A stretch of DNA of 64,000 nt from Synanceia verrucosa. Its lineage: Eukaryota; Chordata; Actinopteri; Perciformes; Synanceiidae. The notes under the pieces are model-generated. The model saw only the letters and a list, made by a program, of their open reading frames with translations. It did not search any database and was not told where the DNA came from. This document shows, piece after piece, positions 44,351 to 55,832 of this stretch. Within the stretch, counting starts at the first letter, position 1; every line of letters begins with the position of its first letter. The translations under genes and the position numbers were made by a program. The DNA is taken from assembly GCA_029721515.1 (NCBI GenBank), contig CM056562.1:20219335-20283334 (forward strand), written 5' to 3'.

Positions 44351-44603
44351 CTCTTTGAGTGCCCTTGATGTACAGTATATATACGTCAAAGTGGTTTTTT
44401 CGGCAGCTGGCTCAAGAGGGCGCTCTCACACAGCCTGTGAGTATTTTTAAGGCTTCTAGGATTTGTAGTTGGAACATAAAGAGATGGTATATGCCACAGA
44501 GTTCAAAGCAGGAAGTGGAGACGATCAAGATTAGAGAGCAAAACAAAAAGTGGCGTTTTTGGTGAAAGTGGCCTTTTTATAAAAACGACTGGCACTTAAT
44601 GAG
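44351..44603 (+). mobile_element. TTAA-targeting MITE, copy D (internally deleted, both TTAA intact)
   Basis: Bounded on both sides by an exact TTAA (44347-44350 and 44604-44607). Termini are CTCTTTGAGTGCC and GGCACTTAATGAG, 11 of 13 bases complementary. At 253 bp it lacks the block from CCTCTGATAAAAC to the right subterminal part that copies A-C have, and it has a single left terminus word instead of two. It carries the CAAGAGGGCGCTCTCACACA subtype (about 44412) shared with copy E. This copy gives the clearest evidence for the TTAA target. Confidence 0.88.
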
Positions 44604-44607
44604 TTAA

Positions 44608-45724
44608 TACTGAATTTCAGTAATCACTTTTAAATACATTTTAAGGTAAGTGCTTTATATTATCTTCCCACTGCATTGTTGTCACACTAAAATCTTTGAA
44701 ATTCTGTTTGCAAATTTCATTAAAACACAATATTTCTGCTTGTAGCGTAGATTATTAAATCTAACAGGCTTGTTTTTTTTTCTCTCGTTTCATCTGTCCC
44801 TTTCGGAGAGACTTCAGCACTGCAGCCTTATCCCATAATCCACCCTGTGTAACCACAGAGGCGTATGTGCAACATATTGCTCAGACACTGACCCTGCCGC
44901 CTTCCTAATTAGGCCTAAGTGAAGTGCTGTTGTTGTCTTCGAGCCCTGTGCCCTCACCTGCAGTTACTTGCTACAACATGGAGAAACTGCACAGCACCGC
45001 CATTTGTGCTCCGGTGTGTTTGTGCCTTCCTCCACACTCCCATGTGGCCCTTGCGCACACACACACACACACACACACTGTCTGCCCCCACCTCCAGGCA
45101 AACAGATGTCCCCTTTAGCTAGCATGTCCACATTTACACACAAACACACATCCATGTTCACAAAAGACTGTGAAATGAAGTCTTCCGTCTGGCTCTGTTC
45201 ACACTGCAGTGAAAACCACCCCACTTGAGATTTGTCCCTCACATGTCGCGCAGGATAAAGACTCATAATACGACAACAACGACAATCTGAGCCAATAACT
45301 AAATCACACAGTCATGTGGTGTCATTTTAGCATAAATGACATGTGACTCGTGTCAGCATGTAAAGAAAAAAAAAAAAACAACAAAAAAAGTAAGAAATAC
45401 CTGAACAAAACTTGAAAGCATCGTCTTTTTGTTTCACTCCAGGCACGTGTCTTTTGAACATCGCTGTCAGCTCGCAGTCATATGAGACAGAGGTTACATC
45501 CCAGAATAGACATGCAAGTGTCTTTTCAGGATTCCTGTAAGAAACAAATATTACAAAATATGCTTGAGCTTGAAAACGGTGCCAAAACCCTGACTTGCCA
45601 TCAGAAATTGTATGCATCTATATTTAAATAGATATTTTTTCCTATCTCCCTCATACACACACGCAGATAATCACTCTTACTCAGCTCACCCCTCCTTCAT
45701 TTGTGCTTTTGCCATTACTGAAGG

Positions 45725-45776
<52 letters not shown>

Positions 45777-46276
45777 GAGACTGCATGCAGTGCATTTGTA
45801 AGAGAAGCTCGACCCGACAAATATATTCGGCTCCCAGTATCACCGCTGAGCCCCAAAATTCATGTAAAACACTGGTAACTCCCGGTGCTTTTTAAAAAGG
45901 GATCGGCTGATACAGGATAATGACAGAGATTTCAGCTTGATTATGGGAGCCCATCCCCATCAAATATTCCATTCCCTTTTTCACATTCAGGCTTTATGAA
46001 AAAAAAGTCAGACCACTGTACCTGGAGCTGCAGGCATTCAAGCCTGAGCAATCCATGGAAGAGAAAAGAGACATGTAGGTGGAGAGGGAAAAAAAAGGGA
46101 AATATCTGTAAAGATGAAGTGCGGCTCTGTAATTTTGAATATACAACATGAAAAACTCATTCTGTTTCAAGTTCAGCCTTTGAATCTTAATTTGAAAGGG
46201 CAGTACAATTTTTTATGACATTTAATGATTAATTTAGCTCATTCAATTTGGTTAAATAAAATCTAAATATACATTT
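44608..46276. other. Non-coding stretch with two microsatellites
   Basis: (CA)n of about 11 units at 45056-45078 and (GT)n of about 22 units at 45728-45771, plus A-runs near 45366-45379. 45870-45980 is mixed and could be regulatory. No gene. Confidence 0.5.
45728..45771. repeat. (GT)n microsatellite, about 22 units
   Basis: One of the longest pure GT runs in the window, followed by GAAAGAGAGA. Confidence 0.95.
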
Positions 46277-46440
46277 AACAGTGGTTCACAACCTGTAGGT
46301 TAGAACCTAGATAAATAAAAATAGTCACGATTTGAATAACAGGAAAAGAACAGAAAAAAAACAATTTCTATCAGCTACAGAAATAAAACTTAACAATTGT
46401 TATAACTGGTAAGATAAAAATTAAGCAGACAAACTCAGTA
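46277..46440 (+). mobile_element. Possible hAT element end (decayed)
   Basis: CAGTGGTTCACAACCTGTAG then GTTAGAACCTAG (46281-46312) resembles the CAGTGGTTCTCAACCTGTGG terminus of hAT-type elements. The following AT-rich 120 bp has no transposase similarity. The opposite end was not found. Confidence 0.45.
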
Positions 46441-47659
46441 CATCATAACATGTCTGTGTTCTGGATTGAATTTTAACATAAAAACAACCAATGTTATGGA
46501 TGAAAATTACACGACAAGTGTTTGTGTTCATTAAAATTATTAATAGTTATAATTTAACAGCATTTTATAAATGCTAAACAGTTATTTTCAAACATTAGTA
46601 AACTAATAAATGTATTTTCATATGAATACCAGCACACATAAATAATGTTTACTCTCAAATTGAAACAGAATTACCAAGCCAAGCTAAATCATTTTAATGA
46701 GTTCACCATGACAACAATGCGTCGGTGTTCACTGTCAAAAAGCTGAAGTTGTTGTTACAATGTAAATTGTGGTTTACTGTTTACTGCCTTCCATCATGAT
46801 GGTGTAATCATAACATGTAATTATATGTAACATAATCATGACTGTTAATTATCTTAAGGAACTTTTCTGGTGTTTTATATGATTTTTTTTCATCATGTCC
46901 AGCCTAATTTATCCAGCAAATGTCTTGCTTATCGCTGGTTAGATGGTGAACTTGCATGTCATTGTCCATCAAACTGCTGGCAGAAGCTGCCAACTTTTGA
47001 GTCTTTTCTTTTGAAGTTTTGGGGTAAATTAAGTTCTGTTCTCCTGCATGTAAAACTCAAACAAAAGGTGGTAAATGGAGACGGGTGGAGGGCGTGAAAG
47101 AGGGGAAAAAAGTAGAGGTCAACAACAAGTCAAAGCGACCATCTCCTTTTATTTCCCTCTGAGCAATTTAGAGCGACACAAATGTCTGCTTCGGCAGCCT
47201 ATTGGATTCATGTTGATAACCTATGAGATAAATATGCTAAAACATTCGTCTGTGAGAAGGAAAGGGTGAGAGGAAACAAGGAGAGGGTGAGGGAGAAAGA
47301 AGGAGGTGCAACAGGCGCACACATAATCAGAAGTTGCTGGTAATGTGCAGGCATTCACCCATTGGACGAACATCTTTCACTTTATTAGCATGACAAAGAA
47401 CACAATCATTTTGGATATGCCTGAATGCCGTTTTCATTAACTTCCAAATGATTTATTAACAAAAGTGTCAGGAATGCTGTGAAAGCTGCGGGCCTCGGCC
47501 AAACACCCCCCTCCCCACAATACCCACCACCCAAAAAAAGAAATTGAACAAGAAACAGAGAAAAAAATAATGCAAACCAGATAAAGAAATGTCATCTTAG
47601 GAAATGAATAAAGAGAGAGCGAAAGAGAGATTAAGAGAGAGGGGACGAGGGGTGAACAC
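46441..47659. other. Non-coding stretch, nothing certain
   Basis: AT-rich to 46870, then a purine-rich stretch (47080-47300). 47340-47500 is mixed with ATTTATTAAC near 47451. No gene. Confidence 0.45.
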
Positions 47660-47900
47660 GGGGTTAAAAGGTGGATGGTTTTATAACAGCGGATCCCATT
47701 CTAAATGTAAAGTATATCCAGTTAATTATGACATTCATTAGGTTTTAACACAGCACATTCAGACTGAGACTCCCAGCTGGGAAACATTCTCCAGTCGGCT
47801 AATAGGGAATTCCATCAGCCACGGAGGAGAATGAGCCTCATATGGTTTTATATGCTGCTTCACGGAGTCTGCATACATGAAATTAAAAGAGACCACCAGC
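47660..47900. promoter_or_regulatory. Candidate conserved non-coding element
   Basis: Repeat-free block with TTAATTATGACATTCATTAG (47722-47741), CCCAGCTGGG (E-box palindrome, about 47772), CGGCTAATAGGGAATTCC (about 47796) and CATATGGTTTTATATGC (about 47838). Non-coding in all frames. Enhancer role inferred. Confidence 0.38.
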
Positions 47901-49189
47901 AGGAGAGAAGTGGAGTAGCTGAGCGTCACTGACCTTCTGCTATGTTCTCTAGTACAATTGTTGTTGCTGCTCTTCTAATTATTGTTGCTTGAATGCTTGA
48001 TCTCATTCATCAAATCATAACGCCGTCTTCTTCAGAGTCACTATTCATCTTTTCATTCATCTGTCGCTACCTGACTTCAGTAGACCCTGAACTTTTCCCC
48101 TCATGATCCGTTGATGGTGGTAAAACTTTGTCATGAAACAATGTAAATACAAAGATCATGTACATTCCAACAAATGAGAACTCACAGAATCTACATAATG
48201 TACTTTTTTAAAAGAAAACAAGTCTCCATCTTTCATTCCTCAGCTTCAGTCTTTGTGTCTCTCACAAGTGAGGTCAGACCGAAGTCTATCGGGCTGATGA
48301 AGGCATCAACAAGCTGTTCAGGCAAACATAAATGAATATAGCCATTGATTGTGTGTGGATAAGACATCAGTTATACCTTAAATTTCAACTCAACAATATC
48401 AGTGGTGTCATACATATGTATGACATAAGATATGAATGCTGACACTTCTGAACCAAAAATAAGTCTCATAAATATGTTTAATGAACATGTTTCATACCCT
48501 CAAACCTTCAAAGCCGTGTGTCACGCTGACAGAATCATTCAAGTGCCACGTGGTTCATATCGTAAAACTATCATTTAGGTTTAGGCAGCAACTGCTTACT
48601 ACATGTGTAACATAACAACTGTAAAAAAAAAATAATTCAACATATGTTTGCAAAATTGTACAACACCAACATTTTTTTCCTGGCAACCGGGCTGCCATCT
48701 GTTTGAGTATAAATCTATAAGGCAAATATGACTATTTAATTGTTGAAATGATACACTTTTAAACAATTTTGAATCAAATATACTGCATAATGAACAACTA
48801 TTTAAAGGCACATATCATCATGTATAATGTGAAAATTTAGAGCTTAGTAACCAAATGAGACTTATTCATGCTGACAACAAGGAGGTATGAGTAAGTTATG
48901 AGCCTGAGTAGCTATAAATGCGTCACACAGCTGTTTGGTTTGGATCCCTACTCGATCATGGTTTACTTTTATGAATGTGTTTTTTTACTGGGGTTCTTGG
49001 CTTCGAAGGTGTAACAGCTTATTTCTGAACCCTGAAGGCCTGCCTGGCAGCCCCCCATCACCACCTTCACCCACAACACAAACAGTAACAATGGAAAGAA
49101 GGGAAGTTGACAAGTGTTTAAAAAGATCGAGCTTTTCAACGTTGAGCTGATGAACGACTCTCCCCTTCCCAGTCCCTCTGAAAAAAACA
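47901..49189. other. Non-coding stretch, nothing recognised
   Basis: A 16-bp palindrome TCATACATATGTATGA lies near 48410. Otherwise unique-looking AT-rich DNA. No gene. Confidence 0.5.
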
Positions 49190-49500
49190 GCCAATGAAAA
49201 TAAGCTCAACAGTGCAATTTAGAGAGCCTTATAAATCAATCCTGGTGAGTACACATATTTCCGTGTGGAGAGAATTTATATGTTTAATTACCGAGCGCAG
49301 GTGCCAGGCCCCGGCTTTACTCATTACAGTAAGATATATGAACGCTGGCGAGAGCCTGGATAGTACAGGACAAAAGGGAGGACAAAGTAATTAGCCGGCT
49401 CTTATTTAATGGGACCCTTCCTCAAGTCGTTCCCGGCTCCCGTCGCGGCTCCTCGTCCATATGCTTCAATTCAGAAGTCATTTCATAAAGGACCACTGGT
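49190..49500. promoter_or_regulatory. Candidate conserved non-coding element
   Basis: Repeat-free, with TTTAATTACCGAGCGCAGG (from 49283), TAATTAGCCGGC (49388-49399), GGCCCCGGC (about 49307) and CCCGTCGCGGCTCC (about 49439). Alternating AT-rich homeodomain-type cores and CpG-rich segments without coding potential fit a developmental enhancer. Conservation untested. Confidence 0.42.
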
Positions 49501-50290
49501 GGCAGGTAGCACAGCAGCAATTAACACTGGTGCGGAATGGGATCGGGGGGGATTGAAAATGAAGTGTTAAACACTGTGTAATATTTGATTGTCCAGCTTT
49601 TCTTACCACAACCCCCCTCCCTCCCCTTCTCCCTCTCTTCCCTCTTAGATGGATTTTCCCAGAGAGACCCAGAGCCAAGAGCTGGGATTCCCTGCTGAGT
49701 GGGACTGGGCTGCAAATGCCTTTGGCCACAGTGTGGTCGAGGTTGGTTTTGGCCACATGCGTATGTGTGTATTTGGCCAATGTGTGTGTTTATCCTCCCG
49801 TGAACTGCAAGTGGAATTGGCGGTGGATCCAGCATTGGCTATCCTGAGCTGTCCTGTGTGTTTGTTTAGCCTAGTAGCACCAGTAGTGTGTGCAAAGGCT
49901 AGACATACTGACAAGAATGAAAAGTAAACAATTACGAGAACATTAGTTATACATCCATTAAATGAGAAATATGGAAATATTTCACAGATTTAAAAATAAC
50001 ATGAAAGAAAGAAAGAAACAAAGAAAGACGTTAAGGTCAAACAACTTTGAATATGTTTTTTGGAGTTGAAATAATTTTCATTACTTTTTTCTCATAATAG
50101 ACAGCACCATATTAATTTCATGTTGCATCAGTTTTTGGGAAGCTTGCTGTAAAATGTAATAGTGTAGAGCTGTGAATTTAATCTTCCAGATAACCTGATA
50201 TCTAATCAATATTTATATAAGTACGAGAATCAAAACTGATCCAGTGTTGACAGTTATTTAATGTTAAAGAACTCAGATCAGGACCAAAAA
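49501..50290. other. Non-coding stretch
   Basis: Contains (GAAA)n at about 50005-50025. The four overlapping frames of 89-104 codons at 49478-49927 lie on both strands and none has a recognisable domain. Confidence 0.45.
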
Positions 50291-50560
50291 AATTTCAGGA
50301 TGTTCCTCATAAAAATAAACAAAACAAAATAAAACTCTCAAACAAACACCAACAAAAACAAAGTAATAATAAATAAATGCAGCAAAATCAAAACTACATA
50401 AGAAGAGAAAAATATAAAAATGAGAAGAAAGTTATAATAAAAAAATACAAATTAAAAAATATACAGTATTTATATGTAGTAAAAAAAATACCTACATATA
50501 TAGTACAAATATAAAAATAATAAATCAATTAAAAATACACACACGGTGAAATAAACCACA
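50291..50560. repeat. A-rich low-complexity region
   Basis: About 270 bp with strongly A-rich top strand (AAATAAAATAAA type words). Similar to the AT-rich segment after the presumed LINE end at 10131, so it could be a LINE-derived tail, but no diagnostic sequence was found. Confidence 0.6.
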
Positions 50561-51299
50561 TAATAAAAATGCTGTCTATCAATACGAGCACAAAAATATC
50601 AATCACAACGCAACAATAGTCTAAGCTTTGACAACCTGAGTGTCGAAAGCTGTGTCAGAATGCCAAGTGTTAGAAACTGGAATGTTTTAGGAAGGGATAC
50701 AATCCAGCCCAGACCTCCCATCACACTCTCTGGCCAGCAAACAGCAAAGCAAACCCACAGAGGACAAGCTTAGCGTTTTCTTTCTCACTCCGTCTACACA
50801 CAGCAGTCCTGTTGAGTCAGTCCAGTCAGCCTGGGGGCGTTGTTTGGCCAACACTAAAGCAGGCTATCCCTCACTGGACACCACTTGGCAGCTCCTGACC
50901 TCTGTATGCTCGCCGTCTGGCCACAGGCTTGTAGCAATTGGCAGGCCATGTCTCTGGCACATGCCCACTCTGAGTTCATAGCTTTTGACCTGCGTGTTGA
51001 GGGGATGTGTTTGGCTCATACTTAGACATATAAACATTAGAGTGTGTAGCCGAGGGCCAGTTTGGCCCAAGCAGCCGTGTTTAACAGGCTGAGAACAGTT
51101 GAATTAAAACACCTGATGTTCTCAATCTGTCTCAGAGCCAGTTACAGCCACTGTCCTTCGGCATTCTGGGCCTATGGTAGACAGCATGTGGATAGCAGCT
51201 TTAAGTGATACTCTGCTATACAATGAAACAAGATGAGACTGCTCAAAGTGCTTCATAATCAACTTCATAATTGGGAAAACCCTTACTCAGCTCTGGGTG
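50561..51299. other. Non-coding stretch, nothing recognised
   Basis: Unique-looking sequence of average GC. The 68-codon minus-strand frame at 50864 is not recognised. Confidence 0.45.
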
Positions 51300-51480
51300 C
51301 GTTCACATTAAGCCATCTTAAACTCAAAACATGAGCATTTTTACATTCCTTCCACACTAACTACGCCTTTTTCACACCTAAAAACAAAGCTTTCAGTGCT
51401 TTCTCCAGGGTGGACGCGTTTGAAAATGGGTTTTGGAAAACAACGTGCCTGCAGAAAACAACTTCCTGTTGCCACTTAAT
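51300..51480. mobile_element. Possible MITE remnant
   Basis: GGGTGCGTTCACATTAAGCC then CACACTAACTACGCCTTTTT and GGACGCGTTTGAAAATGGG recall the GC-containing interior of fish MITEs with GTTCACA/GTGTGGAC words. No terminal repeats could be paired. Weak call. Confidence 0.3.
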
Positions 51481-51750
51481 TGCTTTGATCAGTCTTTTTA
51501 ATTCTCAGTATGGATGATCATATAACACACGTCCTGTCTGTTCAAATCTACAATGGCAGTTCCTGAGGAGGTTAACACTACAATGCCATCAGTTATATGA
51601 GAGCTGGAGAGTATTTCTTCATTGAAGAAACAGCAAAGAATGGCACTCTTTGCTCTTCTCCTGGCAAGATTTTGATTGACAGATGATTCATCATATCTTT
51701 CACTGACCAGATGTTGGCTGTGGTGCAAAAAAATATAGATTTACATAAAG
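51481..51750. other. Non-coding spacer
   Basis: Unique-looking sequence before copy E of the TTAA element. No gene. Confidence 0.4.
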
Positions 51751-52075
51751 ATTTTTTTTAAACTTGTTTTTACCTTGTTCCATTCTTGTTTTATCAGAGA
51801 CAGAGTCCACTTTCACCAAAATCACCACTTTTTGTCCAGATTCTGTTTTGCTCTCTATTCATGATTGTCTCCACTTCCTGCTTTGATCTCTGTGGCGTAT
51901 ACCATCTCTTTATGTCCACACTACATATCCCAGAAGCCCCAATATTTCCCACAGGCTGTGTGAGAGCGCCCTCTTGTGCCTGCTGCCGAAAAAAGGAAAG
52001 ACGTGTATATATGTTTATGGCACTCAAGTGTTGTATTTTAAAAGATGTACATACACGTCTTTGACACTCAAAGAG
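51751..52075 (-). mobile_element. TTAA-targeting MITE, copy E (one end lost)
   Basis: Reverse-oriented. The intact end is GACACTCAAAGAG followed by TTAA (52076-52079), with a second GGCACTCAAG word about 45 bp inside (52018-52027). The other end is missing: homology stops near 51751 in an AT-rich stretch. It shares the GAGAGCGCCCTCTTG subtype (51961-51975) with copy D. No transposase frame. The 92-codon frame over it reflects no known protein. Confidence 0.8.
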
Positions 52076-52079
52076 TTAA

Positions 52080-53891
52080 TGTTTCAACCTGCATTCAACC
52101 ATCAATTGACTCTCCAAACCAGTTCTTTAGCATGGTTTGTCCAAATCTGGTATGATGATGGTGATTTACCTAAATAAGTTTAGTGAGACAGCCAAAGCAG
52201 ACTAAGGACTGTATCAAACAGGAACAATGACAGTGCTGGAAAAGTGGGGACAAAGTGATGAATCTTTACCGCAGATAACAAACTTTGAATGTCAGCGAGC
52301 ATGACGGCCAGTGGCTCAGAGAGACAGAGAGAGATGGAGGCAGAGTTGGCATGGATCCCTACCTGGTTGACAGTAGTTGGCACTCCTCCAGTCGGCGTGC
52401 CACCCTGGCTTGCCATCTCCCCTCCCAGCCGTCCCGCCCAGGCTCCATGCCCCATTTCCACTCACGCTGGGGACGCTACCAGAGAAGCACCAGAAGAGAC
52501 AAGAGGAGGACCTGTCACTAATCAGACAGTCAGCGGAGCAAACAAAGGAGAGGAAGTTAACTTATGAAGTTGGGAAAAAAAAATGTGGTTTGTCTTCTGT
52601 TTCTTTCCCACAATTAGGCCTACATTTATGTGAATACCTCTACAACGATACAGTAACTCTAATGTGCAACTTGTGTTGTATTTATCAGCATAGTGTAGTG
52701 ATAAATCTAAATCTAAAGGTCACTTTAAGGCCAGTGTTTATTAGCTATTTAACCCTGCTGATCATTTTACACTGACAATATGCACCTAAACTGCCTTCAC
52801 GTTCCCTCATTCTGACGTGTCTTATTGTCCTTCTCATTTGTAACTTTACTTCCATAAATATATGTATTGCTTCCATTTTGTTGTGCATCTCGCTCCTTTA
52901 TTATAGCCTGAGAGCTAGTTGTGAATGTGAATGTAAAGTGGAACTCCAAAGTAAGCCTTAAAGTATCAAAAAAATCCCATTGAATGGAATAAAGTTACCA
53001 TAATTTTTTTCAGCATTGTTCAACTAGCACTGTATATAAACTGTAATCGTTTCCCTTAAACCCACTAAAGCGGAAACAAACAGGGAAAACATGACACTAA
53101 GGGGGTATAAAATAACAAAGAAATGACACATACATCTAAGAAGAGAAGGATGGAGAAGGAGGAAGCGAGGGAGAAGAGAAAACATAGAGGGGGACAGAGA
53201 TAGGGAGGGTAAAGCTCAAGAGGAGGAGCGATGAATTCCCAAAACTAATCTGAGTATAATCAGGGCACTGCCCCAGTGTCCTAACCCCATCTACACACAC
53301 CACAGTGCTTCTGCCTACCCATAACCCCCAGTGTGTGGGCGGTGGCGTTCCCATGACCCACTTAACACATCTGGGTCAGCTGTAGTCAACCACCAGATAA
53401 CACACACACACACACATGCCTAGCCAGGTACATTAAGACAAATGAACACACACTCACAAGTTCAAATGAGGCTCCAGTGTGAAATAATTTAAATGATGGC
53501 TGTTTCACCGCTCATTACTGGAAAAGCAGTACATCTGTGAGACATAGGTGCTGCCACGTGATAAACGGCACCATTGTTCGACATCCGGAGTTCACCAGTT
53601 GTTTCTCTGAGCATTTACTCAGGTTGAAATATCGTCAGACTCCTCTGAAGGCCCAGCTTGAGCTGGAGCAGGGGTCGTATACACTTCACCGTATATAAAG
53701 AGCACTGTGAGAGGAACACCTCGGTGAGCCAAAAGGTTGTCTCGCTAGTTGTAGCGCTGGATGTAAACTAGCAAGTTTTTGGCGCGGAGGGGCCCTTTTT
53801 GCCGAGGCAGGAAGCGAGAAAAGGGCACATGAAGAGAGCGGTTAGGCTCTTTAAACGCAGGGGTAGTATTGGCTGTATCGCTTCCAAAAAT
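52080..53891. other. Non-coding stretch, nothing recognised
   Basis: The 132-codon frame at 52377-52775 is proline-rich at its start and shows no domain. A purine-rich patch lies at 53130-53225 and a (CA)n of about eight units at 53401-53415. Confidence 0.45.
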
Positions 53892-53910
53892 AAAAAAAAA
53901 AAAAAAAAAA
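53892..53910. repeat. Poly-A tract (19 A)
   Basis: A19 preceded by AAAAAT. No adjoining retroposon body was recognised, so it is treated as a simple homopolymer. Confidence 0.85.
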
Positions 53911-54169
53911 CTTTTGAAGTGTGTTTGTGTTTGAGGCGAGGGAGCAAAGGTGTGCTTTTGCGTTTGAGGCAAAAGGCAGGAGTATCTGCAGTATGTGTTT
54001 ATGCGTGAGCGGGTGTGTGCGTGGAAGTCCCTCTTGCCAGTTTTAAAAACCATCCGTAGCCCAGGTAAATGGCATGCTGTCCTCTGCACATGCCCGGTGG
54101 CTTTCTCTTTCTCTTCACAGGGAGGAGTTCAGAGGGCCAGTTAGCACCGTTCACAGCAGAGCCCGAGGC

Positions 54170-54204
<35 letters not shown>

Positions 54205-55473
54205 AAATTCATGCACAAAAATATTTCTTTGAGCACACACACAAACACATTCGCACATGCTCAGAGGCTCTCATAAATTCATGCAGCAGCAGCAGTTGTA
54301 CATGCATACACACACACATATGTATACAAACACACACATACACACACACACACATACAGTTGGCCTGTGGCTAGAGTGTTCAAACAGGCGTGATATTGAA
54401 ATCCAGCAGTAGGGAGAACAGTGGGTTTTGCTGAGGTCCATAGCAGGTTATTGATCAAGGTTAGTTTACTGTGAAAACTCTGCCTGTGGCCAAGGGCCAT
54501 TCACACCAGAGGTGTGTGTGTGCGTGTGTGTGAAGGGAATCTTTGTGTACGGACACAGGAGTGTAGATGTCAGTATGAGAAAGTGTGTAGGTGTACACAC
54601 TGAAAGTTTATGAATAGACAACAGCGCTGCTGTGTTGCAGGGAATGCGCTTCATTGTCAGTTGTTTTTGTAAAAAATTGTTTGCTGTGTTTGCTGTTTCA
54701 GCACCATGGACAGCACCATGGATTTATCAATAAAAAGCACAGGTCAATTCTGGCCAAACCATTTAACACAATTGTCTGTAACCTCAATATTTCTTCATAT
54801 TAAAAACAACAAAATAATGGGACTTTTATTGTGAAGAGTCTATGGGAAGTGAAATGTGTTTATCACCAAATTAGCAGAGCTTTCTTAATGTCTAACCCTC
54901 CATGGAAACAAGACAACTAATACTGCAGGGAGGAAGAGCACAAGCAGCAAAACTACTTTTATTGTGAAGAATATTGGATATGAAATGTATTCATCCACAG
55001 TTTTATGGCCCCTTCTTTGACCATTAGTCACATCCATGGTTATGCACACCTTCAAGCGGGTAGCCCTTTTGTAATGGAGATGCATATCCCTGCTGTGCTG
55101 AGCTTACACACCGAGTCAGGCCAAGCCAGGACATGTGGATGGAAAAGGGGCTTTAGGCTACTGATTTCAGAGCGACGGTCAAGGCCTTCAATTCCAACAT
55201 GCACAAACCTCAGTGTGATGAAGAATCAATGAGTCAGACTAGACTAACATATTCAACGAAACAACCCCTGTACTCTCTCTACTGGAGGACGGCAGGAGGT
55301 TAACAAGACACATTTTGGTCATTTTGCGAACAAAGGGGAAGGCCTGTCTGACATGGTGTGTTTGAGTGGGCCTGTATATGTTTTCAGTGCATGTGTTTGT
55401 TTACAATGATCTAATCGCATTTAATATATATTTGTGACAAGTACGCATTTTAAATATACATGAACTCAAAGCC
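53911..55473. other. Non-coding stretch rich in (CA)n
   Basis: (CA)n of about 15 units at 54172-54202, interrupted CA/TA at 54305-54358 and GT patches at 54510-54531. Remaining sequence unrecognised. Confidence 0.5.
54172..54202. repeat. (CA)n microsatellite
   Basis: About 15 pure CA units. A second, interrupted CA-rich run follows 100 bp downstream. Confidence 0.95.
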
Positions 55474-55832
55474 GGGCTGCACGGTGGTGTAGTGGTTAGC
55501 ACTGTCGCCTCACAGCAGAAGGTACCAGGTTCGATTTCTGGCCCGGGGCCTTTCTGTGTGAAGTTTGCATGTTCTCCTCATGTCTGCATGGGTTCTCTCT
55601 GGTACTCTGGCTTCCTCCCACCATCCAAAAACATGCATGGGGATTAGGTTAATTGGTTAATTTAAATTGCCTGTAGGTTTGAATGTGAGTGTGAGTGGTT
55701 GTCTGTCTCTATGTGTCCTGTGATGAACTGGTAACTTGTCCAGAGTGTACCCTGCGTTTCACCCTAAGACAGCTGGGATAGACTCCAGCCCCCCTACCGT
55801 ATGAGAGGATAAGCGGTAGAAAATGGATGGAT
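55474..55832 (+). mobile_element. tRNA-headed SINE, copy 2 (near full length)
   Basis: Begins GGGCTGCACGGTGGTGTAG, has an A-box-like TAGTGGTTAGC (55490-55500) and a B-box GGTTCGATTTC (55528-55538) with one change from GGTTCGAATCC. It contains the TCCAAAAACATGCATGGGG block missing in copy 1. The 3' part holds CAGCTGGGATAGACTCCAGC and GGATAAGCGGTAGAAAATGG with the GGATGGAT tail. About 359 bp. Non-coding; retrotransposed by partner LINE machinery. The changed B-box suggests it is inactive. Confidence 0.88.

Noticed and set aside
52377..52775. 132-codon open frame with proline-rich start
   Set aside because: No family resemblance, no splice signals or neighbouring coding frames; composition changes abruptly along it.
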